Below, piece after piece: positions 1-6,029 of a DNA stretch of 6,029 nt (position 1 is its first letter; every line of letters starts with the position of its first letter). Origin of the DNA: Thermoplasmata archaeon (GTDB lineage Archaea > Thermoplasmatota > E2 > DHVEG-1). Both the position numbers and the translations under genes were made by a program. The stretch covers positions 1-6,029 of the forward strand of contig QMTB01000100.1 in the NCBI GenBank assembly GCA_003649845.1, in the 5' to 3' direction. Under the pieces are notes generated by a model. That model ran no database searches and had not been told where the DNA came from. It saw only the letters and a program-made list of their open reading frames with translations.

Positions 1-205
1 ATATTAATGCTAGTTCCACTATGGATATAATTAATAGGAAGGATGTTAAAGCTATTACATATAACTCTCCAATTTTTATTGCATGACTCATCAAAATTAT
101 CTCGGCTATTACTATTAAAATAGGTATTATAAATGAAATCTGTTCAACTCTAGGATATGACACGATTTCGTCTATATATTTCCTTATCCTGCTACATCTA
201 GGCAT
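1..205 (-). CDS. Partial small membrane protein downstream of ABCE1 (C-terminus off window)
   Basis: I do not recognise the family. Reading the minus strand from the ATG at 205-203 gives 68 uninterrupted codons to the window edge, which is unlikely by chance in DNA this AT-rich. The protein begins MPRCSRIRKYIDEIV, a basic cytoplasmic-looking N-terminus. Two hydrophobic segments follow at about residues 23-41 and 48-68, each containing a glutamate (E35, E64). A GGGAG-like Shine-Dalgarno sequence lies four bases before the ATG. The start is 17 bases after the ABCE1 stop codon, so the two are probably co-transcribed. By inference it is an integral membrane protein; whether it has further helices or a soluble domain lies outside the window. 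The stop codon is not seen, so full length and function are unknown. Confidence 0.65.
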   Translation of the reverse strand, partial: MPRCSRIRKYIDEIVSYPRVEQISFIIPILIVIAEIILMSHAIKIGELYVIALTSFLLIISIVELALI

Positions 206-222
206 TTTACTCCCAATCTAAA

Positions 223-1995
223 TTATAAACTATAATAGTATTCTCCTTCCTCTCTCTGTTTTCTATCCATATAGGAACCTGGTTTATTAACCCTAGGTCT
301 ATGTGTTTCTTCATCTCTTCTAAAAGTTATATCTACTTGTTTTAGAAATCTATTCATACCTTCATGTAAACTGAAAGGTCCTTCTGCTACACCGTATTTA
401 CCAGGTGTACCATCAAATACTATAAGACCATCGCTTATCATATCAATAAAATATACATCATGATCTACAATCATAGCGGATTTACCTGTTTTCTCAATAA
501 TCCTACGTATAGTTCTAGATGTTATCATCCTCTGTTCACTATCAAGATAAGCTGATGGTTCATCTATTAGATATATATCTGCCTCCTGTACAAGTGCATG
601 AGCTATCGCTACTCTCTGTAATTCTCCACCTGATAAAGTGTTAACGTTTTTATCAAATAGATGCTGTAGTTGAAATGGTTTTAAAATCTCAGCTTGATAA
701 AATGGAGAGGTGAATAGAGATTGCGATTTCCATTCAAGGAAGGATCTTACTGTACCGTCATAAGATGGAGAGATGTACTGGGGTTTATAGCTGACTTTCA
801 GGTTGTATTCTATTTTTCCCTCTGTTGGTTTGACTACTCCTGCTAGCATTTTTACAAAAGTTGTTTTACCTATAGCATTTGGTCCAACAACACCTATGAT
901 CTCGCCTTTTCTAAGTACGCCATTTTTAACCTCTAAAGTAAAAGATTCGAATTTTTTGATGAGTTTACCATATGTTATCAGGATCTCCATATCCTGTCTT
1001 TGTTTAGGTGGATGAGCAAAAAACTCTATTTTCTCTCCGAAACGTATATTTTCTTCTTTTAGATAGCCTGATAGATATGTGTTGATTGCATGTCTAACAG
1101 TTCTAGGTTGGGTTACTACTCCATAGGCTCCTTCATCTCCATATACTAGATGTACTGTATCGCATAATAAATCTAATACAGCTAAATCATGTTCTACAAC
1201 CATAACTTTTTTACTTTCAGATAACTTTTTAATTATACGAGCAACTTTTATACGCTGATGAATGTCGAGATAAGAAGATGGTTCATCAAAGAAATATAGA
1301 TCTACATCTTTTATCAAAGCTGCAGCTATGGCTGTTAGTTGTAATTCTCCACCGGATAGTGTACCATCAGATATCTCTTTATCTAAAATTTTCTCTAAAC
1401 CTAATTCGGCTATTATATCATCAAATCTATCTGTTGTATCGATTTTCTTTAAAATATCTCCTATTTTTCCCTTCATAACTTTTGGTAGTTTATCTACATA
1501 CTGTGGTTTAATGACACTTTCAAATTCATTAGAAGCAATATATTTAAAATGCTCATATAACTCTGTACCTGAGAAGTAATCTAAAACTTTATCCCAACTT
1601 GCTTCAGAATCGTAGTCTCCAAGATTTGGAATTAGTTGACCTGATAGTATTTTGACAGCAGTGGTTTTTCCTATCCCATTAGGTCCAAGTATTCCAACGC
1701 AGACACCTTCTCTAGGATATGGTAATCTGAATAATCGGAAACCGTTTTTACCAAACTGATGTATGAGATCTCTATCAAGAGCTTCTGCTAATCCTATGAT
1801 TTTTATAGCATCAAATGGACATTTATGTACACAGATACCGCAGCCGACACATAGATTTTCAGCGATAACAGGTTTACCATCCTCGCCAATAGTTATAGTT
1901 TCATCACCAGCTCTAACCCTAGGGCAATATTTTATACATTCTAGTGAACAATTCTTAGGTTTGCATCTATCTCTGAGTAAAGCTGCTATTCTCAT
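223..1995 (-). CDS. ABCE1: ABCE1/Rli1 ribosome-recycling ATPase, complete
   Basis: This soluble twin-ATPase splits terminated or stalled ribosomes into subunits together with aRF1 or Pelota, and is essentially universal in archaea and eukaryotes. The 590-residue length is normal. The N-terminal Fe-S domain has all eight cysteines (C11, C16, C20, C24, C49, C52, C55, C59) for two [4Fe-4S] clusters. ATPase domain 1 shows Walker A GPNGIGKT (104-111), signature LSGGE (213-217), Walker B ending D237-E238 and switch H269. The first hinge lies at about 291-319. ATPase domain 2 shows GPNAIGKT (371-378), LSGGE (454-458), D478-E479 and H512. The second hinge ends in the conserved MNRFLKQVDITFRR and KPGSY segments. 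MRIA is the conserved family N-terminus, and an in-frame TAA at 2022-2020 bars any longer start. Nothing appears degraded. A small membrane gene follows 17 bases downstream. The identification is secure. Confidence 0.98.
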   Translation of the reverse strand: MRIAALLRDRCKPKNCSLECIKYCPRVRAGDETITIGEDGKPVIAENLCVGCGICVHKCPFDAIKIIGLAEALDRDLIHQFGKNGFRLFRLPYPREGVCVGILGPNGIGKTTAVKILSGQLIPNLGDYDSEASWDKVLDYFSGTELYEHFKYIASNEFESVIKPQYVDKLPKVMKGKIGDILKKIDTTDRFDDIIAELGLEKILDKEISDGTLSGGELQLTAIAAALIKDVDLYFFDEPSSYLDIHQRIKVARIIKKLSESKKVMVVEHDLAVLDLLCDTVHLVYGDEGAYGVVTQPRTVRHAINTYLSGYLKEENIRFGEKIEFFAHPPKQRQDMEILITYGKLIKKFESFTLEVKNGVLRKGEIIGVVGPNAIGKTTFVKMLAGVVKPTEGKIEYNLKVSYKPQYISPSYDGTVRSFLEWKSQSLFTSPFYQAEILKPFQLQHLFDKNVNTLSGGELQRVAIAHALVQEADIYLIDEPSAYLDSEQRMITSRTIRRIIEKTGKSAMIVDHDVYFIDMISDGLIVFDGTPGKYGVAEGPFSLHEGMNRFLKQVDITFRRDEETHRPRVNKPGSYMDRKQREEGEYYYSL

Positions 1996-2020
1996 CCTGT
2001 AAAGGGGGAAAATTAAAGGT

Positions 2021-2037
2021 TATTAAAACATTTTCAT
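2021..2037 (-). promoter_or_regulatory. Putative TATA box/BRE for ABCE1 (leaderless-type)
   Basis: On the minus strand, TTTTAATA (2028-2021) is preceded by an A-rich BRE-like run (GAAAATG). Its centre is about 30 bases before the ABCE1 ATG, the usual distance from an archaeal TATA box to the transcription start. No Shine-Dalgarno sequence sits at normal spacing; only an AGG directly abuts the ATG. Both facts suggest a transcript starting at or within a few bases of the start codon. The box is a weak match, and AT-rich DNA gives such motifs by chance. Confidence 0.4.
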
Positions 2038-2047
2038 TAAACTAAGG

Positions 2048-2312
2048 ATGATTTTTGATAGAAAGAATCTTTTAACATATGAGATTAATCTAGAATAAAA
2101 GATTGGAGGATACAGAGGAGGGTTAAAATAAATACTTGGTGAAGAAAACATAGATACAACAGTTAGAATGTAAAGACTCATAAGGAAGGAGGTTGGAAAG
2201 TTTCTTAAGATAGTAGTAGAAGCTTTGTCAGTATCAAGAGGAGGATAATATAGGAACTAGGGCTAAACTCTATAGAGATATACAAGAGGCTATAAACTAT
2301 AAATATAGATAG
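2048..2312 (+). pseudogene. Possible decayed plus-strand gene of unknown family
   Basis: From an ATG at 2048 one frame reads protein-like text to 2245, broken by TAA codons at 2096, 2129 and 2171 and closed by TAA at 2246. The best piece (2174-2245, 24 codons) starts RLIRKEVGKFLKIVVEAL. A second piece one frame over (2220-2309, 30 codons) contains GTRAKLYRDIQEAINYKYR and stops at TAG 2310. The two pieces overlap, as expected after a frameshift. Purine bias switches to the plus strand exactly here, opposite to every flanking gene, which fits former plus-strand coding. Against this, the stop density is about what random DNA of this composition would give, and I recognise no family. It could equally be an RNA gene or unconstrained sequence. 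Confidence 0.2.
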
Positions 2313-2326
2313 GAAAAAATAGGGTT
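2311..2326 (-). terminator. Oligo-T terminator candidate after the transglutaminase-like gene
   Basis: Immediately after the TAA stop at 2329-2327 the minus strand reads AACCCTATTTTTTCCT, with six consecutive T residues (2319-2314). Archaeal RNA polymerase terminates intrinsically at such U-runs without needing a hairpin. T-runs are common in AT-rich intergenic DNA, so the position directly behind a gene is the main support. Confidence 0.35.
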
Positions 2327-5155
2327 TTATTGAACAGTTATAATTTGTTTATCTGACGCTATTTTATTCATAGCGTAATCCCATGCTTCAATCCAATATT
2401 CTATGGTTTCACCTGTTTTAAATACTCCAAGTTCATACCCATATATAGGTTTGTTAGATTGATTCCGTAGTGGATCCTCTTGATGTCTACTTTGAGGCGG
2501 ATTATCAGCGTATCTTTCCATCTCTTCTATTCTCTCTGTTGAATTATATATCCAGTGTATTAAAACCTTTTTCACAGGATATAGTTTATCACCAGTGACA
2601 TTGGCATATACAACTATGATGCTTTTATTATCTGGTTTTAAAGGTGTATATGAGACATTATTAATATAGGGTTTCCAGTTATTATCTGTATCATTTATAA
2701 CTATAGGTATACTTTTATTGTAAAAGTTATCTGATATATCTACTGCGGTTATCTCTATAAAATGTATACCAGGTTTTATATTATCTAGGTTGAAATTTAT
2801 AGTCCAGTTTTCTAAACTAGTTCTCTGTTTGAGATTATCTATACTAATCTCAGTATATTTTACATCTGATTCATCCCATGTTTCTCCTCTAATAGTTAAA
2901 CTGGGATCATCAGTTATTTGATATAAATCTGGTTTTTCTATGTTAATTATAGGAGGATTTCTATCAATTAATATCACTGTTCTGCTATCTATGGCATCCT
3001 CAGAGGTGGCTTTGATAATATATTCTCCTGGTTTCATCCTACTGGTATTCCATATATACTCCCACTGTCCAGATGGTAAGATAATATTTTTATCATCAAC
3101 TATAAGTGTTGTATTATGAGAGGCTATCCCTCTAATATCTATTAAATCCCCTACATTGAATATAGGTTTATCAAAGAGATCTGGTACAGGTTTTATGATA
3201 TTAACATAGCTTTCATCTACATCTCCTTTCATTGTAGCATCTATATCTACAAGTAGATGTGTATACTGATTTGGATTATAGAATATTATATACCAGTTTT
3301 CTCTATCTCCATTGAAATTTATCTCTTCTCTATATGATATTCCATGTTTTATATAATCAAAGGGTTTACCGTTTTTAAAACGTTCTAGGTTCTTTTCATC
3401 TACTATAAACCATTCAACTTTACCATTGCATTCTCTTCTTCCTATCTCCATTGTTTTTAGATTCCTCTGAAATTGAAATCCTTTGGTTTGTAGAGAGATG
3501 TTAAAATCATAGTTTCCACTTGGTGTACTTATCTTATTACCCTTATATTGTCTACTTAAACTAGGTATTGTTATATTGAATGTTTTATTTTCTGGTTTAG
3601 ATAGAAAACGTATAGATAGTGGTATAAAATTATCTGGGTTTTGAACTAGAAATATGTATTCATGGCTTTTACCTAGATTGAATATACATCTACCGTTAAC
3701 ATCGGTGTAATTCCATATTGATATGAGTGGAAATTTGATACTTTCAGGTATCTCTTCTATCTTCCTCATTATAGTTTCATTTAGTTTTTCTAGAATTCTC
3801 CCATTTAATATATTTGGTATTTTATCCCATATGTTTTCTATTATCTCTTTAGCTTTATTCTTATACCAAGTAGTATCTAGTATTCCTTTTACAAGAGATG
3901 TTATCAGTATTCCATCTCGTGGATTTAAACCTAAATCTTTTACATTAAATACTATTTTAACTCTATCATCTGATGGTATATATGTTGGTGTTACATCAGA
4001 TATTATACTATCTCCCCTCCAGGTGTAAACTGAAGACATATGTTTACCCCAGCCTTTAGCATATACCATAGGTATATCAACTGCTCCACCACTATCAGTC
4101 CACCAGTTATCATTTTGATGCCATCCTTCATCATAAAATGCCCTCCATACATGATCCTCAGCTATATTACATACTCCTATAGATGGTACCAATACAGTTC
4201 TCAATGCGGCGATAGCTAATCTTTGAATTTCACCGCACCAACCATTATGTTCATGAGCGATTATATTAGGTTGATTAGGTCTATCCCCTCTTGCTTGAAA
4301 GGGAATTGTTTTTCCAATCCAGTAGCTTACTGCTTCGACAGCTGTAGGATGTTCTTTTATACACTCTCTCCATATCCTATTTGCATATTGGATATATGAT
4401 TTCTCATCCCATAAGAATGGTATATCTCTAATCTTTTCTTTCAATAGTGGATATCCAATATCATTATGATAGAATAGATATGATCTCCAAGATGAATTGT
4501 ATATCTTCTCCGCTGATTCTCCTAATAACTTTGGATGAACTATATACCAATAATATGTCTCTGATGGCAATATCCTCGTCTCTATAGATTTATTTGCTAA
4601 AATATTATATTTTATTGTTGAACCATAGTTTCCATCATGATTATCAAAATCTATGACATCAGCATATTGTATATATTTATCTAATTCGTATAGTTTCTCT
4701 ACATTCTCTTCTAAAACTTCTACAGATGGTATCTCTTTTAGTGGAGAATATGCTATAGAAAATGCAATTTCATCTGTAAATCTTTTATCTGATTTTAGTA
4801 TGAGATCTGCATATACCTCTGGGTTATCCATATGTTTAAATTGGTATGCTAATGCTCTATGCATCCATAAAGGTGTTCTTACAATTGCATCTCTAATTTT
4901 CTCTGAGAAATTATATCCCATTCTATGATCTATAGTAACTTTTTTTTCATCCGGTGAAAATCTAATTATAGAATAATTTTGAGGTTCCAATTCTAATTCT
5001 TCACAAAGAGATGTAATAACATTATTTTGCATATATTTATATGTATCTGTATCTAAATATATAGGTATATGTGCAGATATATATATAGATGAGGTGCTAG
5101 GTGAGATTATACCGAGGAGTAGGATTAAGATAAGTATATTAGACAGAGTTTTCAT
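2327..5155 (-). CDS. Secreted multidomain protein with transglutaminase-like domain and Ig-like repeats
   Basis: This 942-residue protein probably acts on or outside the cell surface. Residues 1-23 form a signal peptide (hydrophobic core about 6-17, then SPSTSS). Residues 24-300 are an unrecognised domain. A transglutaminase/cysteine-protease-like core follows with Cys307 in GWCGEIQ, His335 in EDHVWRAFYDEGW and probable Asp349, an apparently intact catalytic triad. Residues 400-570 are mixed helical and beta-rich; 580-645 contains a WYIIFYNPN beta segment. About 655-942 holds three Ig/FN3-like beta sandwiches, the last two opening with NPPIINIEKP and KPYINNVSYTP. Eighteen N-X-S/T sequons, ten of them after residue 680, suit an archaeal surface glycoprotein. 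There is no C-terminal membrane helix or lipobox, so it may be released or held through an uncleaved signal sequence. The ATG is fixed by an in-frame TAG two codons upstream and an AGGTG Shine-Dalgarno. The family core can be a peptidase, amidase or cross-linking enzyme; the substrate cannot be read from sequence. Confidence 0.88.
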   Translation of the reverse strand: MKTLSNILILILLLGIISPSTSSIYISAHIPIYLDTDTYKYMQNNVITSLCEELELEPQNYSIIRFSPDEKKVTIDHRMGYNFSEKIRDAIVRTPLWMHRALAYQFKHMDNPEVYADLILKSDKRFTDEIAFSIAYSPLKEIPSVEVLEENVEKLYELDKYIQYADVIDFDNHDGNYGSTIKYNILANKSIETRILPSETYYWYIVHPKLLGESAEKIYNSSWRSYLFYHNDIGYPLLKEKIRDIPFLWDEKSYIQYANRIWRECIKEHPTAVEAVSYWIGKTIPFQARGDRPNQPNIIAHEHNGWCGEIQRLAIAALRTVLVPSIGVCNIAEDHVWRAFYDEGWHQNDNWWTDSGGAVDIPMVYAKGWGKHMSSVYTWRGDSIISDVTPTYIPSDDRVKIVFNVKDLGLNPRDGILITSLVKGILDTTWYKNKAKEIIENIWDKIPNILNGRILEKLNETIMRKIEEIPESIKFPLISIWNYTDVNGRCIFNLGKSHEYIFLVQNPDNFIPLSIRFLSKPENKTFNITIPSLSRQYKGNKISTPSGNYDFNISLQTKGFQFQRNLKTMEIGRRECNGKVEWFIVDEKNLERFKNGKPFDYIKHGISYREEINFNGDRENWYIIFYNPNQYTHLLVDIDATMKGDVDESYVNIIKPVPDLFDKPIFNVGDLIDIRGIASHNTTLIVDDKNIILPSGQWEYIWNTSRMKPGEYIIKATSEDAIDSRTVILIDRNPPIINIEKPDLYQITDDPSLTIRGETWDESDVKYTEISIDNLKQRTSLENWTINFNLDNIKPGIHFIEITAVDISDNFYNKSIPIVINDTDNNWKPYINNVSYTPLKPDNKSIIVVYANVTGDKLYPVKKVLIHWIYNSTERIEEMERYADNPPQSRHQEDPLRNQSNKPIYGYELGVFKTGETIEYWIEAWDYAMNKIASDKQIITVQ

Positions 5156-5163
5156 AGACTATA

Positions 5164-5168
5164 CACCT
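5164..5168 (-). promoter_or_regulatory. Shine-Dalgarno site of the transglutaminase-like gene
   Basis: AGGTG on the minus strand, within GCAGGTG, matches the 3' end of archaeal 16S rRNA and lies eight bases before the ATG at 5155. With the in-frame TAG at 5161-5159 it fixes this start. Confidence 0.7.
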
Positions 5169-5205
5169 GCTTTTTTAATTGAATTAATAAATATATGACT
5201 CCAAT

Positions 5206-5216
5206 ATATTTATAAG
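5206..5216 (-). promoter_or_regulatory. TATA box for the transglutaminase-like gene
   Basis: The minus strand reads CTTATAAATAT just after the stop codon of the nuclease gene, close to the archaeal TATA consensus. Transcription starting about 25 bases downstream would give a leader of roughly 30 bases that includes the AGGTG site. It suggests the surface-protein gene has its own transcript rather than depending on the nuclease pair. Confidence 0.55.
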
Positions 5217-5222
5217 TATTCT

Positions 5223-5744
5223 TTATAGTTTCTGCGTGCAATATTTATTCATAGAACATCTTCTACATCTCTCAGGTGAATCATGATTTCTAACAACTTT
5301 TTTTGTTTTTATAACCCTTCTCATCTCTTTTAAGGTGTTTTCTAATTCAAATCTAAGTTTTGGATCAAATGGTATAGTAAATTGTCTACCTGTATCATAA
5401 TATACAAGTATACCATATGGTGTAAATCTATGATAACTTTCTTCCACTAATTGACAATAAGCTGCTAATTGCATTACATGGTTTTTCTCTGGTTGAAGAT
5501 GTAAACCTGTTTTAACCTCAACTGGTATAAGATAATCTTTTTGTCTAACGATATAATCTGGTTTACCAGTTAATCTATATTTTGATGAAAATAGTAATTC
5601 ACCTGGTTTATGTATATCAACATATTTTATTTCTCCTTTCTGTATAGAATATCTTTGTTTGATGTGAGATATATGAGTTCTAAGTATAATTGATATAAGG
5701 AAAAATAGTATTCCAATTATAAGAATAATCATAGGAAGATTCAT
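5223..5744 (-). CDS. Membrane-anchored Cas4-like PD-(D/E)XK nuclease, catalytic C-terminal half
   Basis: The 173-residue protein starts with a membrane helix (about residues 4-21) followed by basic residues (RTHISHIKQR), placing the rest in the cytoplasm. The nuclease core shows the RecB/Cas4 motifs: GKPD with D63, EVKTG with E76 and K78 as metal and catalytic residues, and QLAAY (Q92-Y96). The C-terminus has CRRC and a third cysteine (C160, C163, C169), three of the four ligands of the Cas4-type [4Fe-4S] cluster. The fourth ligand and the upstream helical part are missing here but present in the preceding gene. The ATG overlaps that gene's stop as ATGA and is preceded eight bases upstream by AGGAG, so translation is probably coupled. 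Cas4-family enzymes cut or resect DNA; some act in CRISPR spacer acquisition, but no cas gene or array is visible. Family assignment is strong, while the exact DNA-processing role is unknown. Confidence 0.85.
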   Translation of the reverse strand: MNLPMIILIIGILFFLISIILRTHISHIKQRYSIQKGEIKYVDIHKPGELLFSSKYRLTGKPDYIVRQKDYLIPVEVKTGLHLQPEKNHVMQLAAYCQLVEESYHRFTPYGILVYYDTGRQFTIPFDPKLRFELENTLKEMRRVIKTKKVVRNHDSPERCRRCSMNKYCTQKL

Positions 5745-6004
5745 AGGAAACTCTCCTGTAGAATTAGTATGAAAGCTATGAGAATTAAGATTGTACCTGT
5801 AACTTCTAATAGTAGAGTGATTTTTCTTCCTCTATCTAAACTATCAATTGTTTTCCCAAGTTCTATATGTTTCCTATGGCCTTCTTCAAATATCTTTTCA
5901 TCTGGTTTATATCCCTGCCTTTGTAGATACCATGCAACTGAACAGAAAAGATATTCTGATAACTCTGATGATCTTATATAAGGTGTTTTTATCTTATTTG
6001 GCAT
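5741..6004 (-). CDS. N-terminal half of split Cas4-like nuclease, membrane-anchored
   Basis: This 87-residue protein matches the beginning of Cas4/RecB-family nucleases: the SELSEYLFCSVAWYLQRQGY segment (residues 13-32) supplies Cys21, the N-terminal ligand of the four-cysteine Fe-S cluster, and EEGHRKH (40-46) supplies the conserved His46 region of nuclease motif I. Residues 64-82 form a membrane helix preceded by DRGRK, so the N-terminal part should be cytoplasmic and the short QESFL tail outside. It ends where the nuclease core would begin; the next gene continues it, overlapping by four bases. An in-frame TAG at 6019-6017 excludes a longer start, and a weak TAGGA lies ten bases upstream of the ATG. 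The promoter lies beyond the window. Alone it cannot be a nuclease; by inference it forms a complex with the product of the next gene. Confidence 0.75.
   Translation of the reverse strand: MPNKIKTPYIRSSELSEYLFCSVAWYLQRQGYKPDEKIFEEGHRKHIELGKTIDSLDRGRKITLLLEVTGTILILIAFILILQESFL
5753..5757 (-). promoter_or_regulatory. Internal Shine-Dalgarno site for the second nuclease gene
   Basis: AGGAG on the minus strand lies inside the last codons of the first nuclease gene, eight bases before the ATG at 5744. Together with the ATGA overlap it argues that the second reading frame is initiated independently, by reinitiation or coupling, rather than being reached only by a frameshift. Confidence 0.65.
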
Positions 6005-6029
6005 ACAATTGAATTCCTATCTACTATTA

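Larger units (their letters stand above)
1996..2326. other. 331-base intergenic region between ABCE1 and the transglutaminase-like gene
   Basis: No complete gene is visible here. The ABCE1-proximal end holds that gene's promoter and the other end holds an oligo-T run that may stop transcription of the surface-protein gene. Between them the plus strand is strongly purine-rich: 122 of 180 bases at 2101-2280 by hand count, against about 24 of 60 in a sample of the neighbouring gene. It carries three Shine-Dalgarno-like runs, GAGGAGGG (2115-2122), AAGGAGGT (2186-2193) and GAGGAGGA (2238-2245), none followed by a usable reading frame. I see no tRNA-like or clear hairpin structure. Confidence 0.6.

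Noticed and set aside
803..1015. Plus-strand open frame opposite ABCE1, and similar ones at 1278-1478, 1328-1579 and 1763-2002
   Set aside because: They lie antisense to the conserved ABCE1 coding sequence, have low-complexity Ser/Leu/Ile-rich translations, and arise from the pyrimidine-rich complement of a real gene.
580..1370. Direct repeats such as the ATTCTCCACC blocks near 621 and 1343 and the GATGGTTCATC blocks near 554 and 1274
   Set aside because: These encode the equivalent signature and Walker B motifs of the two ABCE1 ATPase domains, an ancient internal duplication rather than a DNA repeat element.
2048..2245. TAA read as a sense codon in the gap, where every in-frame stop of one frame is TAA
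   Set aside because: All the real genes here terminate at ordinary stops (TAA, TGA) and have no internal ones; in AT-rich non-coding DNA TAA is simply the most frequent stop triplet.
3723..4028. Plus-strand open frames inside the transglutaminase-like gene (also 4653-4928) and opposite the nuclease gene (5769-5981)
   Set aside because: They are antisense to genes with intact motifs and show no independent start signal or recognisable domain.
5223..6004. A CRISPR-Cas locus implied by the Cas4-like genes
   Set aside because: No repeat-spacer array and no cas1, cas2 or effector gene is visible anywhere in the 6 kb, and Cas4-family nucleases commonly occur outside CRISPR loci.

Overview
The window looks like chromosomal DNA of an AT-rich euryarchaeon-like archaeon (roughly one third G+C by eye, heavy use of ATA and AGA codons). 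The clearest marker is a complete ABCE1/Rli1 ribosome-recycling ATPase, which bacteria lack. TATA-box promoters, Shine-Dalgarno sites and an apparently leaderless ABCE1 transcript fit archaea. The sequence does not allow a genus call. There is no tRNA, rRNA, CRISPR array or recognisable complete mobile element.

All convincing genes lie on the minus strand, so the layout is described from high to low coordinates. At 6004-5223 two translationally coupled genes together encode one Cas4-like (RecB-type, PD-(D/E)XK) nuclease. The first carries the N-terminal cysteine and helical part and ends in a membrane helix. The second begins with a membrane helix and carries the nuclease motifs and the C-terminal three-cysteine cluster. 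After a 67-base gap with its own TATA box and Shine-Dalgarno site comes a 942-residue secreted protein (5155-2327). It has a transglutaminase-like domain with an apparent Cys-His-Asp triad and C-terminal Ig-like domains.

A 331-base gap (1996-2326) follows. It holds the ABCE1 promoter, an oligo-T stop signal for the secreted protein, and a stretch whose purine bias is reversed relative to the flanking genes; this may be a decayed plus-strand gene. ABCE1 then fills 1995-223. Only 17 bases after its stop a further membrane-protein gene starts (205) and runs off the left edge of the window.

The genes do not form one obvious pathway. ABCE1 is housekeeping translation machinery, probably co-transcribed with the small membrane protein. 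The transglutaminase-like protein belongs to the cell surface. The split nuclease stands apart from any visible CRISPR locus and is the most unusual item: a complete set of nuclease and Fe-S ligands divided between two membrane-anchored polypeptides, with the break falling exactly where an extracytoplasmic loop would be.
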